From the NCBI GenBank assembly GCA_017429765.1, contig JAFROJ010000056.1, positions 78,827-142,826 on the forward strand: DNA of 64,000 nt, in the 5' to 3' direction. The translations under genes and the position numbers were made by a program. The notes below the pieces were generated by a model. That model had not been told where the DNA came from. It searched no databases and saw only the letters and a program-made list of their open reading frames with translations. Shown piece by piece: positions 16,494-26,285 of this stretch. The DNA comes from Bacteroidales bacterium. Lineage in GTDB: Bacteria > Bacteroidota > Bacteroidia > Bacteroidales > UBA932. Position 1 is the first letter of the stretch, and the number at the start of each line of letters is the position of its first letter.

Positions 16494-17660
16494 ATGGATT
16501 ATAATAACGAGTTCGAAAGCATATGTCCCTACAATGACGAGGAAGCGGTCAAGGCGCTCGGCATAGTCGCCAAGCACCCCGCCGTCCTCGCCATTTCCGG
16601 TTATCTGTTCCCTGACAAGCCTCTGACCTATCTGCGCGACGCCTTGAAGTCCGTCCATAGCGTGGATGAGTTCCAGGAGGCTGTGATGAACGACGCCGTG
16701 ACCTGGTGCATTGACCACACGGTCCGCAATTTCTCTTACGACGGGATCAGTTACATCAAAGGCATAAGGGGGAAATTCCTGGCGATGTCTAACCACCGCG
16801 ACATCATCCTTGATCCGGCCATCACCCAGATGGTCTTCTTCCGCAACGGGATCCCGCTGACTGAGATCTGCGTAGGAGACAATCTCATAAAAGAAAGCAA
16901 GACAGTCGAATACCTCCTTCGATCTAATCGAATGATTAAAGTCATTCGAGGCATCTCGGCCCGTGACCTTTACCTCTCGTCCCAGATGTTGTCGAAGTAC
17001 ATCCGCCAGACCATAACCTCCGGCAAGGCCTCGATCTGGCTGGCTCAGCGTCAGGGAAGGACCAAGGACGGGATCGACACGACCGAGCAAGGCCTTCTCA
17101 AGATGCTTGACATGAGCGGGGAGAAGTCTTTCCAGGAGAACTTCATGGAGTTGAACATCATCCCTTTGAGCATCTCCTATGAATATGAGCCCTGCGACGT
17201 CCGCAAGGCACGCGAGATCATGATCTCCCGCCGCAAGAAATATGTCAAGGGCCGTCACGAGGATATGCACAGCATCGTGATGGGCATCCGGCAGCAGAAA
17301 GGGGGCGTCCATCTCAATTTCGGCCTGCCCCTGACTTTCGACGAGATCGAGATGGCCAGCAAATGTGACAAGAATGACCGCTACCAGGCCATCAGGCACG
17401 CCGTCGACAAGAGGGTGATCGCCGGTTACCGCCTCTGGAAGACTAACTACATCGCCTACGACCAGGTCTGGAACACTTCGAAATATTCAGATCTCTACTC
17501 CAAGGAGGATGTCGAGGCCTTCGAGGCTTACACGGAGCACAGGCTCGACAAGGTCGAGAAGAAGCTCGACAGGGCCGAGCTCAAGGACATATTCCTTCGC
17601 ATCTACGCCAATCCCGTCATCTCCAAGGAGCGTCTCGCTTCCGGTGAACCATTAAGATAG
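16494..17660 (+). CDS. PlsC-superfamily glycerolipid acyltransferase
   Basis: A 388-residue cytosolic or peripheral acyltransferase. The motif SNHRDIILDPAI (about residues 97-108) is the variant of the PlsC NHx4D box, with the order HRD-x-x-LD, seen in a Bacteroidota-type branch. The segment after it (ASIWLAQRQGRTKDG) resembles the EGTRS substrate-phosphate motif. The family transfers acyl groups to glycerol-phosphate or lysophosphatidate in phospholipid synthesis; which step is unknown. I chose the ATG at 16494 rather than the in-frame TTG 15 nt upstream. It lies 10 nt before the cation exchanger gene. Confidence 0.8.
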   Translation: MDYNNEFESICPYNDEEAVKALGIVAKHPAVLAISGYLFPDKPLTYLRDALKSVHSVDEFQEAVMNDAVTWCIDHTVRNFSYDGISYIKGIRGKFLAMSNHRDIILDPAITQMVFFRNGIPLTEICVGDNLIKESKTVEYLLRSNRMIKVIRGISARDLYLSSQMLSKYIRQTITSGKASIWLAQRQGRTKDGIDTTEQGLLKMLDMSGEKSFQENFMELNIIPLSISYEYEPCDVRKAREIMISRRKKYVKGRHEDMHSIVMGIRQQKGGVHLNFGLPLTFDEIEMASKCDKNDRYQAIRHAVDKRVIAGYRLWKTNYIAYDQVWNTSKYSDLYSKEDVEAFEAYTEHRLDKVEKKLDRAELKDIFLRIYANPVISKERLASGEPLR

Positions 17661-17670
17661 AATCCATTCC

Positions 17671-18648
17671 ATGATCGTCGACGCTCTCATCTTGCTGGCC
17701 GGTCTGGCCCTGGTGACACTGGGGGCGGAGTGGCTCGTCGACGGTGCCTCGGCTATCGCCCGCAAGGCCGGTCTGAGCGAGTTCCTCATTGGCATGACTA
17801 TCGTGGGCATCGGGACATCCCTGCCGGAGTTGGTGGTCAGCCTGGCGGGCGCTTTCAGGGGGAGCGCCGACATAGCCATCGGCAACGTGGTCGGCTCCAA
17901 TATATTCAATGTCCTTCTGATCCTCGGCGTCACCGCCTTGATCTGCCCCGTGGTGATCACAAGGGAAAACGAGCGGAGGGATATTCCACTTAACATCGCT
18001 GTCACCTTGCTCCTGACGCTGTTCGGCTCCTGGAATCTCATCATCGGTACCGGCAAGACCGACACCATCGGCGCGGTCGAGGGAGGTCTGTTCCTCCTGC
18101 TTTTCGCGGCTTACATTGTGTACTCGTTCAAGAACGGCAAGGCCGTGGAGCCGGAGTCCAGCGGGGAGGAGAAAGAGGGCTCACCCTCCGACAAGACTTG
18201 GCTTGCGGTCATTATGGTCCTGGCAGGCCTGGCCGGGTTGGTATTCGGCGGCAACCTCTTCGTGGATTCGGCTTGCCGGATCGCCAGGGAGGCCGGTCTC
18301 TCCGAGAAATTCGTCGCGATCACCATCCTCGCCGGAGGCACATCGATGCCGGAGCTTGTCACCTGCGTCGTCGCCGCCTCGAAGAGGAAAGGGGCCCTGG
18401 CCCTTGGTAATATCATAGGGTCGAATATCTCCAATATCCTGCTCATTCTCGGCACCTCGGCTCTTGTCTGCCCCCTGTCGTTCGAGCACATAAAGACGGT
18501 TGACCTGGGTGTCCTTATCCTCAGCTCAGTCGCCCTTCTCGCTAGCGCCTGGACTGGGCGGAAGAATCACAGCATAGGCAGAGGGGACGGCATCGCCTTC
18601 CTCCTGCTTTTCTCGGCCTACATGACATTCCTTTTCCTGACAATATAA
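17671..18648 (+). CDS. Calcium/sodium antiporter (CaCA family, YrbG-like)
   Basis: A 325-residue inner-membrane protein with about ten hydrophobic helices arranged as two inverted repeats. Each repeat holds the alpha motif: GIGTSLPELVVSLAGA with GNVVGSNIFN in the first half, and AGGTSMPELVTCVVAA with GNIIGSNISN in the second. A charged cytosolic loop (about residues 150-172, Glu/Ser rich) separates them. Such exchangers move Ca2+ out in return for Na+ or H+. The position between acyltransferase and thrC gives no functional hint. Confidence 0.93.
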   Translation: MIVDALILLAGLALVTLGAEWLVDGASAIARKAGLSEFLIGMTIVGIGTSLPELVVSLAGAFRGSADIAIGNVVGSNIFNVLLILGVTALICPVVITRENERRDIPLNIAVTLLLTLFGSWNLIIGTGKTDTIGAVEGGLFLLLFAAYIVYSFKNGKAVEPESSGEEKEGSPSDKTWLAVIMVLAGLAGLVFGGNLFVDSACRIAREAGLSEKFVAITILAGGTSMPELVTCVVAASKRKGALALGNIIGSNISNILLILGTSALVCPLSFEHIKTVDLGVLILSSVALLASAWTGRKNHSIGRGDGIAFLLLFSAYMTFLFLTI

Positions 18649-18661
18649 ATAATTGAGTGAT

Positions 18662-19945
18662 ATGAAATTCCAACCTACAGACTACAAATTGTCGGATGTC
18701 GGCACCGGCCGTGTCTTCGAGGACGCCGGATGGACTTTAGCCGATCCCCAGGCCCCGGCCCCCTCGCTCGTGAGGGCCGTGTACGCTAATGAGAAATTCA
18801 CTCCCAGGGATGACCTCAAAGGCCTTTACAGGTACGCCGAATGGCTCCCCATCAAGAGGACCCTGCGGAAATCCCACGCCCCTGTGACGTACAAGAGCAA
18901 GGGGCTGGCCGACCTACTCGGGATGGACAACCTGTACATCACCCTATCCGGTTATGTGCCTAAGAAGGGGGCCAGGATGGAGACTTGCTCATTCAAGGAG
19001 ACAGAGGCTTTCTCGGTGTGCGCCAGGCTGCCCAAGAACGACAAGCATGTCCTTGTCGTCCAGTCCGCCGGCAACACGGCCAGGGCTTTCGCCAGAGTCT
19101 GCTCGGACAATGACATTCCCATCGTCATCTGCATCCCGAATGACAACATTTCCGATCTTTGGTTCACGAGGAAAATCAAGCCCTGCGTGAAGGTCATCGC
19201 GACGCCTCACGGCACAGACTACTACGATGCAATAGCGTTGGGCGAGAAGCTCTGCAAGGATCCCCGCTACCTTGCCGAGGGCGGCGCCAAGAACGTGGCT
19301 CGCCGTGACGGCATGGGCACGACTATCCTGAGCGCCGTGGAGGTCATAGGTAGGATTCCGGACGCCTATTTCCAGGCGGTCGGTAGCGGCACAGGCGCCA
19401 TCGCGGCATGGGAGAACGCGTGCAGGCTCGAGAAGGACGGCCGTTTCGGCTACAACAACATGAGGGTCTACTGCGTGCAGAACGCCCCTTACACTTTGAT
19501 GTACGACTCGTGGAAGGCGGGATCGGGAGAACTGGTCCCTATCAGTCCGGAGCAGTCGAGACGGAACGCTGAGATCATCCTCGCCAAGGTTCTTTCCAAC
19601 AGGAAACCACCGTACAGCCTTGCCGGTGGCCTGTTCGACGTACTGACCGCGTCAGGGGGAGACTTCTACAAGGTCAGCAATGACGACATAGTGTACTGGA
19701 TGCTCCAGTTCTATAACAAGGAGGGCTATGACATATTCCCGGCCGCTGCCTCCGCCGTGGCGGCGCTGAAGAAGGCTCTCGACGAGGGCGCTGTCAAGAA
19801 GAGCGAGACTGTGATGCTGAATATCACGGGAGCCGGCATGCTCAACGCCACGAGCGTCGGTTTCGAGCTCAAGAAGCCCGATCTCGTTCTCAGCACTGAG
19901 CTTTCCGCCGAGGAGGTCATCTCCTCAGTCGACAAACTCTTTTAA
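18662..19945 (+). CDS. thrC: Threonine synthase
   Basis: A PLP-dependent fold-type II enzyme of 427 residues. The PLP lysine lies in TCSFKETEAF (about residue 105 from the chosen start), and the phosphate-binding loop is in AVGSGTGAIAAWE. N-terminal features (YRYAEWLPI) match the longer thrC branch common in Bacteroidota. It converts O-phosphohomoserine to threonine. A TTG three codons earlier is also in frame; I prefer the ATG at 18662. The other thr genes are not in the window. It converges on rarA with a 3-nt gap. Confidence 0.9.
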   Translation: MKFQPTDYKLSDVGTGRVFEDAGWTLADPQAPAPSLVRAVYANEKFTPRDDLKGLYRYAEWLPIKRTLRKSHAPVTYKSKGLADLLGMDNLYITLSGYVPKKGARMETCSFKETEAFSVCARLPKNDKHVLVVQSAGNTARAFARVCSDNDIPIVICIPNDNISDLWFTRKIKPCVKVIATPHGTDYYDAIALGEKLCKDPRYLAEGGAKNVARRDGMGTTILSAVEVIGRIPDAYFQAVGSGTGAIAAWENACRLEKDGRFGYNNMRVYCVQNAPYTLMYDSWKAGSGELVPISPEQSRRNAEIILAKVLSNRKPPYSLAGGLFDVLTASGGDFYKVSNDDIVYWMLQFYNKEGYDIFPAAASAVAALKKALDEGAVKKSETVMLNITGAGMLNATSVGFELKKPDLVLSTELSAEEVISSVDKLF

Positions 19946-19948
19946 AGA

Positions 19949-21265
19949 CTATACGTAGTACTTAGGCCAGCAGGATTTGAGATAGGCCTTAAGGCGATCC
20001 TCGTGGGGGTTGGGAGCCGGTTCGTAGAAGACCGTGCCTTCCAGCCCCTTCGGCATGAATTCCAGGTCCACGAAGTGCCCCGGATAATCATGGGCGTACT
20101 TGTAGCCGTCGGAGTAACCAAGGTCTTCCATCAGTTTGGTCGGGGCGTTCCGAAGGTAAAGGGGAACAGCTCTTGTCCGGTCTTCTTTCACTTTCCCAAG
20201 TGCCTTTTCCACAGCCAGATAGGAGGCGTTACTTTTAGGAGAGCTCGCGAGGTAGACAGTGACCTCGGCCAAGGGGATCCTGGCCTCCGGCATGCCGATT
20301 TGATGCACCACCTGGAAGCAGGCGTTAGCCAGCAGGAGGGCGTTGGGGTTGGCGAGCCCCACATCCTCCGAGGCTGACAGACAGAGCCTGCGGGCGATGA
20401 ACAGCGGATCCTCCCCACCATCGAGCATCCTGGCAAGATAGTAGACAGCGGCGTTAGGGTCTGAGCCGCGGATAGACTTGATGAAGGCGGAGATGATGTC
20501 GTAGTGCATCTCGCCGTCCTTGTCGTAGATCGCCAGGTTCTCCTGGACACGGTCGGTCACAATCTTGTCGTCGATTAGTATCTTTCCCTGCTTCCCGGCG
20601 AAGGAGTCAACGACTATCTCTAAGATATTCAGTAATTTACGGGCGTCTCCACCGCTATAACGGAACAAGGCGCCTGTCTGCCGGACCTCTATTTCCTTTT
20701 CCTTCAGCAGCACGTCCTCGGTTAGAGCCCTATGCAGGACCACCTCCAGATCCTCGACCTCGAGCGACCTCAAGACATAGACCTGGCATCTGGAAAGAAG
20801 GGGAGTGATCACCTCGAACGAGGGATTCTCTGTTGTCGCGCCGATCAACACTATTGTGCCGTTCTCGACAGCCCCGAGAAGGGCGTCCTGCTGAGCCTTG
20901 TTGAAGCGGTGGATCTCGTCTATGAATAAGATGGGTGCCGCGCCGTTCGAGAACACCGAGCGGCCTTTGGCCCGGTCGATGACGTCCCTCACATCCTTGA
21001 CCCCGGCGCTGACCGCGGATAATGTGTAAAAGTCCCTGTTCAAGGATGAGGCTATGATCCCGGCCAGGGTTGTCTTTCCCACGCCGGGAGGTCCCCAGAG
21101 GATGAAGGAGGTCAGGTTGCCGCTCTCTATCATGTTCCAGAGGATGCGTCCCTCGCCGACAAGATGCCTCTGGCCGACATATTCGGAGAGATTCTTAGGC
21201 CTCATCCGCTCTGGGAGAGGGGGGAGCATGGTGCTTTGCGGAGAAAAGTGGTCGTCAAACTCCAT
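19949..21265 (-). CDS. rarA: Replication-associated recombination protein A (RarA/MgsA AAA+ ATPase)
   Basis: A 438-residue AAA+ clamp-loader-like ATPase. An N-terminal PLPERMRPKNLSEYVGQRHLVG segment is followed by Walker A GPPGVGKTT and Walker B with sensor region LFIDEIHRFNKAQQDALL. The C-terminal tetramerisation domain ends in GLEGTVFYEPA. RarA acts at stalled replication forks. Two minus-strand TAnnTTTG boxes lie upstream (21300-21307 and 21368-21375). It is transcribed divergently from the flavodiiron gene. Confidence 0.94.
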   Translation of the reverse strand: MEFDDHFSPQSTMLPPLPERMRPKNLSEYVGQRHLVGEGRILWNMIESGNLTSFILWGPPGVGKTTLAGIIASSLNRDFYTLSAVSAGVKDVRDVIDRAKGRSVFSNGAAPILFIDEIHRFNKAQQDALLGAVENGTIVLIGATTENPSFEVITPLLSRCQVYVLRSLEVEDLEVVLHRALTEDVLLKEKEIEVRQTGALFRYSGGDARKLLNILEIVVDSFAGKQGKILIDDKIVTDRVQENLAIYDKDGEMHYDIISAFIKSIRGSDPNAAVYYLARMLDGGEDPLFIARRLCLSASEDVGLANPNALLLANACFQVVHQIGMPEARIPLAEVTVYLASSPKSNASYLAVEKALGKVKEDRTRAVPLYLRNAPTKLMEDLGYSDGYKYAHDYPGHFVDLEFMPKGLEGTVFYEPAPNPHEDRLKAYLKSCWPKYYV

Positions 21266-21299
21266 TATAATAGAAGTAATTTATATTCAATTAATAAAA

Positions 21300-21307
21300 C
21301 AAATATA
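21300..21307 (-). promoter_or_regulatory. -7 box of rarA
   Basis: The minus-strand TATATTTG lies 35 nt before the rarA ATG at 21265. A second box, TAAATTTG (21375-21368), could give a longer leader. No -33 element is at proper spacing for either. Confidence 0.45.
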
Positions 21308-21397
21308 GTATGCCTGATAACATTTTAGTTAACAGTCTTTTTCGGACATATTGGCACGCTCTGAACACAAATTTAGCAAAAAGCGGAATAAGTTTAG

Positions 21398-21405
21398 TAA
21401 ATTTG
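21398..21405 (+). promoter_or_regulatory. -7 box of the flavodiiron gene
   Basis: TAAATTTG lies 24 nt before the ATG at 21429. The best -33 candidate is TTTA at 22-nt spacing, so only the -7 box is convincing. Confidence 0.5.
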
Positions 21406-21428
21406 TGTCCCCATAGAATCGCAAGCTA

Positions 21429-22586
21429 ATGAGACTTTCAGAAAGAATCAGGTATGTCGGAGTGAACGACATGCGGACAACGCGTTTCGAGAGCCAGTGG
21501 ACGCTCCCGTTCGGTGTGAGTTATAACTCTTATCTCGTGGTTGACGAGAAGGTGGCCCTGATCGACACGGCCGCCGCGCAGTATGAGGATGAGTTCCTCA
21601 CGAACATAAAGGCCGAGATCGGCGACAGGAGAATAGACTACCTTGTTGTCAATCACATGGAACCCGACCACAGCGCTCTCCAGGCCGCCGTGAGGCGGGT
21701 TTATCCTGATTGCGAGATAGTGACGAACGCCAAGGCCGCGACGATGATCGAGGGCTTTAACGGGATCACGGAAGGGATCAAGGTAGTCAAGGAAGGGGAG
21801 AGCCTGTCCCTTGGTGAGGTCTCGCTTCGATTCTTCATGGTGCCGATGGTGCATTGGCCGGAGACCATGGTCTCTTGGTGCCCTGAGGAGAAAACCCTGT
21901 TCAGCGGTGACGCGTTCGGGGCGTTCAAGGCTGTCGGAAATAGCGTAACCGATTCATATTCAAATACTTTTGAGGAATACAAAGACGAGATGACCCGTTA
22001 TTACGCGAGCATTGTCGGGAAATATGGCGGCCCTGTCCAGACCGCGCTTAAGAAGGTCGGCGGCCTTGCGATCGGACGGCTGTGTCCTACCCACGGGCCG
22101 GTTTGGGAGAACAGGATCGCCGATGTTATCGCCTTGTACGACAGGCTTAGCCGTTATGAGGCTTCCCGCGGAGTCTGTCTCGCTTACGGGTCGATGTATG
22201 GCAACACAGAGAAAGCGGCGCTCGCTCTGGCCGAGGCGTTGAAAGCTAGAGGTGTCGAATGCGCCGTTCACAACCTGACCGCGGAGGATTACTCGTTCGC
22301 CCTGAGGGACGTGTTCAAGTACGACACTTTGATTCTCGGGTCGCCGACCTATAACAACGGGATATTCCCGCCTGTCAGGCAGTTGATGCAAGGCGTTTGC
22401 GACAGGATGGTCAAGGGCCGCCGGTTCATGGCGTTCGGGTCGTTCACTTGGGCCGCCGCCAGTGTGAAGTTGCTGAACGAGATGGCGTCCGCCGCCGGAT
22501 TCGAGATTCTCGGTGAGGGAACGACATTCAAACAAGGTTTCACGCCAGATAAATTCGACGCCGAGGCTCTCGCCGCCCTGGTATAG
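21429..22586 (+). CDS. Flavodiiron protein (A-type flavoprotein, O2/NO reductase)
   Basis: A 385-residue protein. The N-terminal metallo-beta-lactamase-like diiron domain carries NHMEPDHSAL, HWPETMV, SGDAFGAF and CPTHGP, which together supply the His/Glu/Asp iron ligands. The C-terminal flavodoxin domain begins near residue 255 (YGSMYGNTEKAAL, FMN phosphate loop; LGSPTYNNGIFP). Flavodiiron proteins reduce O2 to water or NO to N2O in anaerobes. No rubredoxin is fused at the C-terminus. Its own promoter and the 37-nt gap to rlmD are consistent with stand-alone or bicistronic expression. Confidence 0.94.
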   Translation: MRLSERIRYVGVNDMRTTRFESQWTLPFGVSYNSYLVVDEKVALIDTAAAQYEDEFLTNIKAEIGDRRIDYLVVNHMEPDHSALQAAVRRVYPDCEIVTNAKAATMIEGFNGITEGIKVVKEGESLSLGEVSLRFFMVPMVHWPETMVSWCPEEKTLFSGDAFGAFKAVGNSVTDSYSNTFEEYKDEMTRYYASIVGKYGGPVQTALKKVGGLAIGRLCPTHGPVWENRIADVIALYDRLSRYEASRGVCLAYGSMYGNTEKAALALAEALKARGVECAVHNLTAEDYSFALRDVFKYDTLILGSPTYNNGIFPPVRQLMQGVCDRMVKGRRFMAFGSFTWAAASVKLLNEMASAAGFEILGEGTTFKQGFTPDKFDAEALAALV

Positions 22587-22622
22587 CCCTTTTGTTACAC
22601 AATTTATATTATGTTAACTTAG

Positions 22623-24053
22623 ATGTCTAGGAAGAAGGTTGACCTGATTGTGAGAGACCTCCCTATCGAGGCTTGCGCCGCTGAGGGCAAGGCGCTGACT
22701 CATTGGGAAGGCGCTGTCGTTTTTGTGCCTTTCGCTGTGCCAGGAGACATTGTGGACATCCGTCTGACACGAAAGCATCACAATTACTACGAGGGCTACA
22801 TCGACAGGATCGTCAAGCCTTCAGAGCATCGCCTGAAGCCCTTCTGCGAGCATTTCGGGATCTGCGGAGGATGCAAGTGGCAGCCGCTCCCCTATGACAT
22901 GCAGCTTGAGGCTAAAAGAAAACAGGTTGAAGATCAGTTAGTTAGGCTTGGACATCTGAGTGTTCCGGAGATTCGTCCGACACTCCCCTCCGACTTGACG
23001 AGGTTCTATCGTAACAAGCTCGAGTTCACCTATTCATCGAAAAGATGGCTCCAATGGGGCGAGAATCCCGAGGACGTCTCCCCCGAGGACCGGGTCGGGC
23101 TCGGCTTCCATGTCGGTAAACTCTTCGACAAGGTCCTTGACATCAAGCGCTGCTACCTCCAGAAAGACCCCTCCAACCAGATCAGGTTGTTCTGTAAGGA
23201 ATACGCCGTGAAGCATGGGCTCAGGTTCTTCGACATCAGGGAGAACGAGGGTTTTATCAGGAACATGTTCGTCCGGACGACGGACACCGGAGACTTGATG
23301 GTGATCTTGTGCTTCTTCCATGAGGATCGCCCCAAGCGTGAGGCAATGCTCGACGCGCTTGCTGAGGCGTTCCCTGAGATAACTTCTCTTTATTATGTGA
23401 TTAACAAGAAGTTAAATGATTCAATAGGCGATCAGGAATGCATCCTCTACAAGGGCGAGGAGACTATCAGGGAGACCATGGAGGGACTCACCTTCCGCAT
23501 CGGCCCGAAGTCTTTCTACCAGACCAATTCCGGACAGGCCCTGAAACTGTACACTTTGGCCAGGGAGTTCGCTGAGTTGACCGGCAAGGAGGTAGTCTAC
23601 GACCTTTACACCGGCACGGGTACTATAGCCCAGTTCGTGTCGAGGATGGCCTCGAAAGTGATCGGGATCGAGTTTGTCCCCGAGGCTATCGAGGACGCCA
23701 GGGCCAACGCCGCCGCCAACGGGATCGATAACTGCGAGTTCTTCGCCGGCGACATGAAAGACGTGCTGGACTCCGACTTCATCAAGGAGCACGGCCGTCC
23801 GGACGTGATCATCCTGGATCCCCCGAGGGCGGGAATCCATCCCGATGTCGCCAAGGTGATCCTCGAGGCTTCCCCCGAGAGGATTGTCTATGTCAGTTGC
23901 AATCCGGCCTCACAGGCCCGTGACCTGGCGATTCTCTGCGGGAAATATGAGATCACCGCTGTCCAGCCGGTGGACATGTTCCCCCACACGCAGCATGTTG
24001 AGAATGTCTGCTCCCTGCGCAGGCTAGAAGGGGTAACCGACGCCGAAGTGTAA
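22623..24053 (+). CDS. rlmD: 23S rRNA (uracil-C5)-methyltransferase, RlmD/RumA family
   Basis: A 476-residue RNA m5U methyltransferase. It has an N-terminal TRAM domain, then a Cys cluster for a 4Fe-4S centre (FCEHFGICGGCKW, near residues 77-89). The SAM domain contains YDLYTGTGTIA, and the catalytic region contains ILDPPRAGIHPDV with SCNPASQARDL carrying the nucleophilic Cys. It probably modifies 23S rRNA U1939 or an equivalent site; RlmC/TrmA-type specificity cannot be excluded. Its 3' end overlaps the end of the convergent TamA-like gene by 30 nt. Confidence 0.93.
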   Translation: MSRKKVDLIVRDLPIEACAAEGKALTHWEGAVVFVPFAVPGDIVDIRLTRKHHNYYEGYIDRIVKPSEHRLKPFCEHFGICGGCKWQPLPYDMQLEAKRKQVEDQLVRLGHLSVPEIRPTLPSDLTRFYRNKLEFTYSSKRWLQWGENPEDVSPEDRVGLGFHVGKLFDKVLDIKRCYLQKDPSNQIRLFCKEYAVKHGLRFFDIRENEGFIRNMFVRTTDTGDLMVILCFFHEDRPKREAMLDALAEAFPEITSLYYVINKKLNDSIGDQECILYKGEETIRETMEGLTFRIGPKSFYQTNSGQALKLYTLAREFAELTGKEVVYDLYTGTGTIAQFVSRMASKVIGIEFVPEAIEDARANAAANGIDNCEFFAGDMKDVLDSDFIKEHGRPDVIILDPPRAGIHPDVAKVILEASPERIVYVSCNPASQARDLAILCGKYEITAVQPVDMFPHTQHVENVCSLRRLEGVTDAEV

Positions 24054-26225
24054 GGCGAAAGAGTCTTTCCTCTTCCAGTCCCCCGGGCCAAACCAGCCGC
24101 CGGAGTCGTAAGTCGGGTCGTGGAGTTTCACTCCCAGGTCAAGACGCAGGATCAGGAAACTGAGATCCACCCTGACTCCCCCGCCCCAGTCGGCGGCTAT
24201 GCTCTCGAGGAAGTTCTCCTGCTTGAATATGGAGCCTCCGTCATCGAAGTCGTCATGATACCACACGTTACCGACATCGAGGAACAGGGCGCCCTGGAGT
24301 TTCCAGAATAGAGGGAACCTGTACTCGGCGTTGGCCTCAAGCTTGACGTCTCCCGACTGGCTCGGGATGACGAGCTCCTCTATGGCTTTGGTTCTTCCCG
24401 GGCCGAGGGTGCGGGCCTGCCAGCCCCTCATGCTGTTCGCTCCCCCGCTGTAGAATTGCTTCTCGAAAGGCACTGTGACGGAATTGCCGTAGCCGTGCCC
24501 GATTCCACCCAAGAGCCTGAACGCCAAGGCCTGGTCGTCTCTCCGGCCGAACACGAAGGTTTCCCCGAGGGTCAGCTCGGCCCGTACATATTGGGAATAA
24601 GGGATCCCCCAGATCAACTTGTCCCCGAACTCGTCAGTCTTCATGGAGTCGTTGAACAGACTCAGGACGTTACCCGAGGCGTCCAGTTGCAGCCTGGCGT
24701 ATTTGTACGACACTTTGGGGTTGACATCCGGGCAGGTCGTGTAGTAGAGGGTCGTTCCCGAACCCATGTCAAAGTGGTCGATGTAGGCGTTCCACATGAA
24801 GAGGTTGGATCCGAGGACATCGTAGAAAGACGGGTCGATGTCCTGAAGGCGGATTATCTTGGCCTGGAAAGGATAGAACTGATACATGAAGCGCCCCCTG
24901 GACAAGGTCCCGGAGTAGCCGAATGAAGTCGATATCTGCGTCCTGGTGTATTCAGGACGGTTCTGGTAAGTGAATGACGCGTTGATCTCCGTCCTCGGGA
25001 CACTCGGCCCTCCGAAAAGGGAGTTGGGGAGCCCTAGGAACTCGGGGAAGCTGAGGCCGCTGGAGAAACCGAACTCGTTGGACCGGACGCTCCTGTCGTC
25101 GCGCTTGAACTGGAAATTGCCCATGAAGCCCAGATTGAGCCATTGTCCCCCGTGGAATATGTTCTTATGGAAATAGTTGACCTGGGGCGACACCCCGATG
25201 AGTCCTGTCGAGTTGGTCGAGCCTTCCAGGTTGACTTTGAAGCCTTGCATCCTCGAGCGGGTCAGGTTGATGTCGCAATCCACTATGTCGGCCGTGTCAC
25301 GAGGGTCGAGGGAGATGTTGACCCCGCTGAAAAGTTTCATCGCCGACAGTCGTGAGTAGGTGTCGCTGACCGACTTCTCGTCGTACATGGCTCCCGGGCG
25401 GATAACATTCATGTCCTGAAGGACCCTGTCGTTGAATCTCAGGTCCTTGTCCCAGGAGAAGGTGACATCGCCGAAGGTGTATTTCCTGAAAGTCCTGGCG
25501 CTCTCGGGAGACTGGTTACGGGTGTATTCCCTGATGAACATGACGAGGTCGGCCGTGTCTTTCCTCAGCAGGGTGTCGGCCTCGAATGAGTAGTAGTTCT
25601 TGGAGAAGCCGAACCAGCCGTTCCTCCTCATCCAGGAGGCGGATCTCTCGGTCTCGCTCTCAAGTGAGGATTCCGAGAGATAATCCCCGGGCTTGATCGA
25701 GAGGTTGAGAGTGTCAGCCATGAAGTCTTTCTCGAACTCCCCTTCCGGGACCGAATAGGTGATGTTCCCTATCTTGTAGCGTTTCCCGGGAGTGACAGTG
25801 TACTTGACCACGACATTCTTCCCGTCCACACTGACGGCGCTCTCCACGTCGGAATTGTAGTAGCCGAGATATTCAAGGTGCCTGGCGATGTTGGATTTGG
25901 AGGCCTCGACCATCGAGGGGTCGTAGACGACAGGGGCGACGCCTATCTTCCGGAGTATCTTGCTGGAGAACCTGGTCGTGTCCCTGCCCGACATGTTGTA
26001 CAATTGAAGGAAGGGGTTCCAGCCGAAGACAAGGTAGGTGTTGGATTTCTGCTGGACGTATTTCTCGGCCTCCTTGGGATTCAGGTCTCCTCTCCCCTTC
26101 ACCTCGACCTTGTTCCTTGCGAGGCGGAACTGACCGTCCTCCAGCGACCGTGTCGTGGAGCAGGAGAAACTCAGCGCCGCGGCGGCGAGAACCGATAGTA
26201 TCGCGATGGACGATTTTGGGGCCAT
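24024..26225 (-). CDS. BamA/TamA-family outer membrane assembly lipoprotein
   Basis: A 733-residue protein with a lipoprotein signal peptide (hydrophobic stretch ending in LSFSC, lipid Cys near residue 22). Several POTRA-like repeats follow in the first 380 residues (KRYKIGNITYSV, RKYTFGDVTFSW). A C-terminal 16-strand Omp85 barrel holds the GGANSMRGWQARTLGPG segment, equivalent to the lid-lock region, and ends in an aromatic (GVGYPF). Combining a lipobox with an Omp85 barrel is a feature I associate with Bacteroidota TamA-like proteins. It should help insert barrel proteins into the outer membrane. BamA itself is not in this window. Confidence 0.87.
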   Translation of the reverse strand: MAPKSSIAILSVLAAAALSFSCSTTRSLEDGQFRLARNKVEVKGRGDLNPKEAEKYVQQKSNTYLVFGWNPFLQLYNMSGRDTTRFSSKILRKIGVAPVVYDPSMVEASKSNIARHLEYLGYYNSDVESAVSVDGKNVVVKYTVTPGKRYKIGNITYSVPEGEFEKDFMADTLNLSIKPGDYLSESSLESETERSASWMRRNGWFGFSKNYYSFEADTLLRKDTADLVMFIREYTRNQSPESARTFRKYTFGDVTFSWDKDLRFNDRVLQDMNVIRPGAMYDEKSVSDTYSRLSAMKLFSGVNISLDPRDTADIVDCDINLTRSRMQGFKVNLEGSTNSTGLIGVSPQVNYFHKNIFHGGQWLNLGFMGNFQFKRDDRSVRSNEFGFSSGLSFPEFLGLPNSLFGGPSVPRTEINASFTYQNRPEYTRTQISTSFGYSGTLSRGRFMYQFYPFQAKIIRLQDIDPSFYDVLGSNLFMWNAYIDHFDMGSGTTLYYTTCPDVNPKVSYKYARLQLDASGNVLSLFNDSMKTDEFGDKLIWGIPYSQYVRAELTLGETFVFGRRDDQALAFRLLGGIGHGYGNSVTVPFEKQFYSGGANSMRGWQARTLGPGRTKAIEELVIPSQSGDVKLEANAEYRFPLFWKLQGALFLDVGNVWYHDDFDDGGSIFKQENFLESIAADWGGGVRVDLSFLILRLDLGVKLHDPTYDSGGWFGPGDWKRKDSFALHFGVGYPF

Positions 26226-26232
26226 GATTCCA

Positions 26233-26240
26233 CAAAAATA
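26233..26240 (-). promoter_or_regulatory. Possible -7 box of the TamA-like gene
   Basis: The minus-strand TATTTTTG lies only 8 nt from the ATG at 26225, so the leader would be nearly absent. The match is full but the position is unusual. Confidence 0.3.
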
Positions 26241-26253
26241 AAAAGAATATTAA

Positions 26254-26261
26254 TATATTTG
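26254..26261 (+). promoter_or_regulatory. -7 box of the TrmH-type methyltransferase gene
   Basis: TATATTTG covers the alternative TTG start at 26259. Transcription would begin near 26268, which rules out that TTG and supports the ATG at 26286. Confidence 0.5.
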
Positions 26262-26285
26262 TTAATCATCCGCAGACTGTTTTTT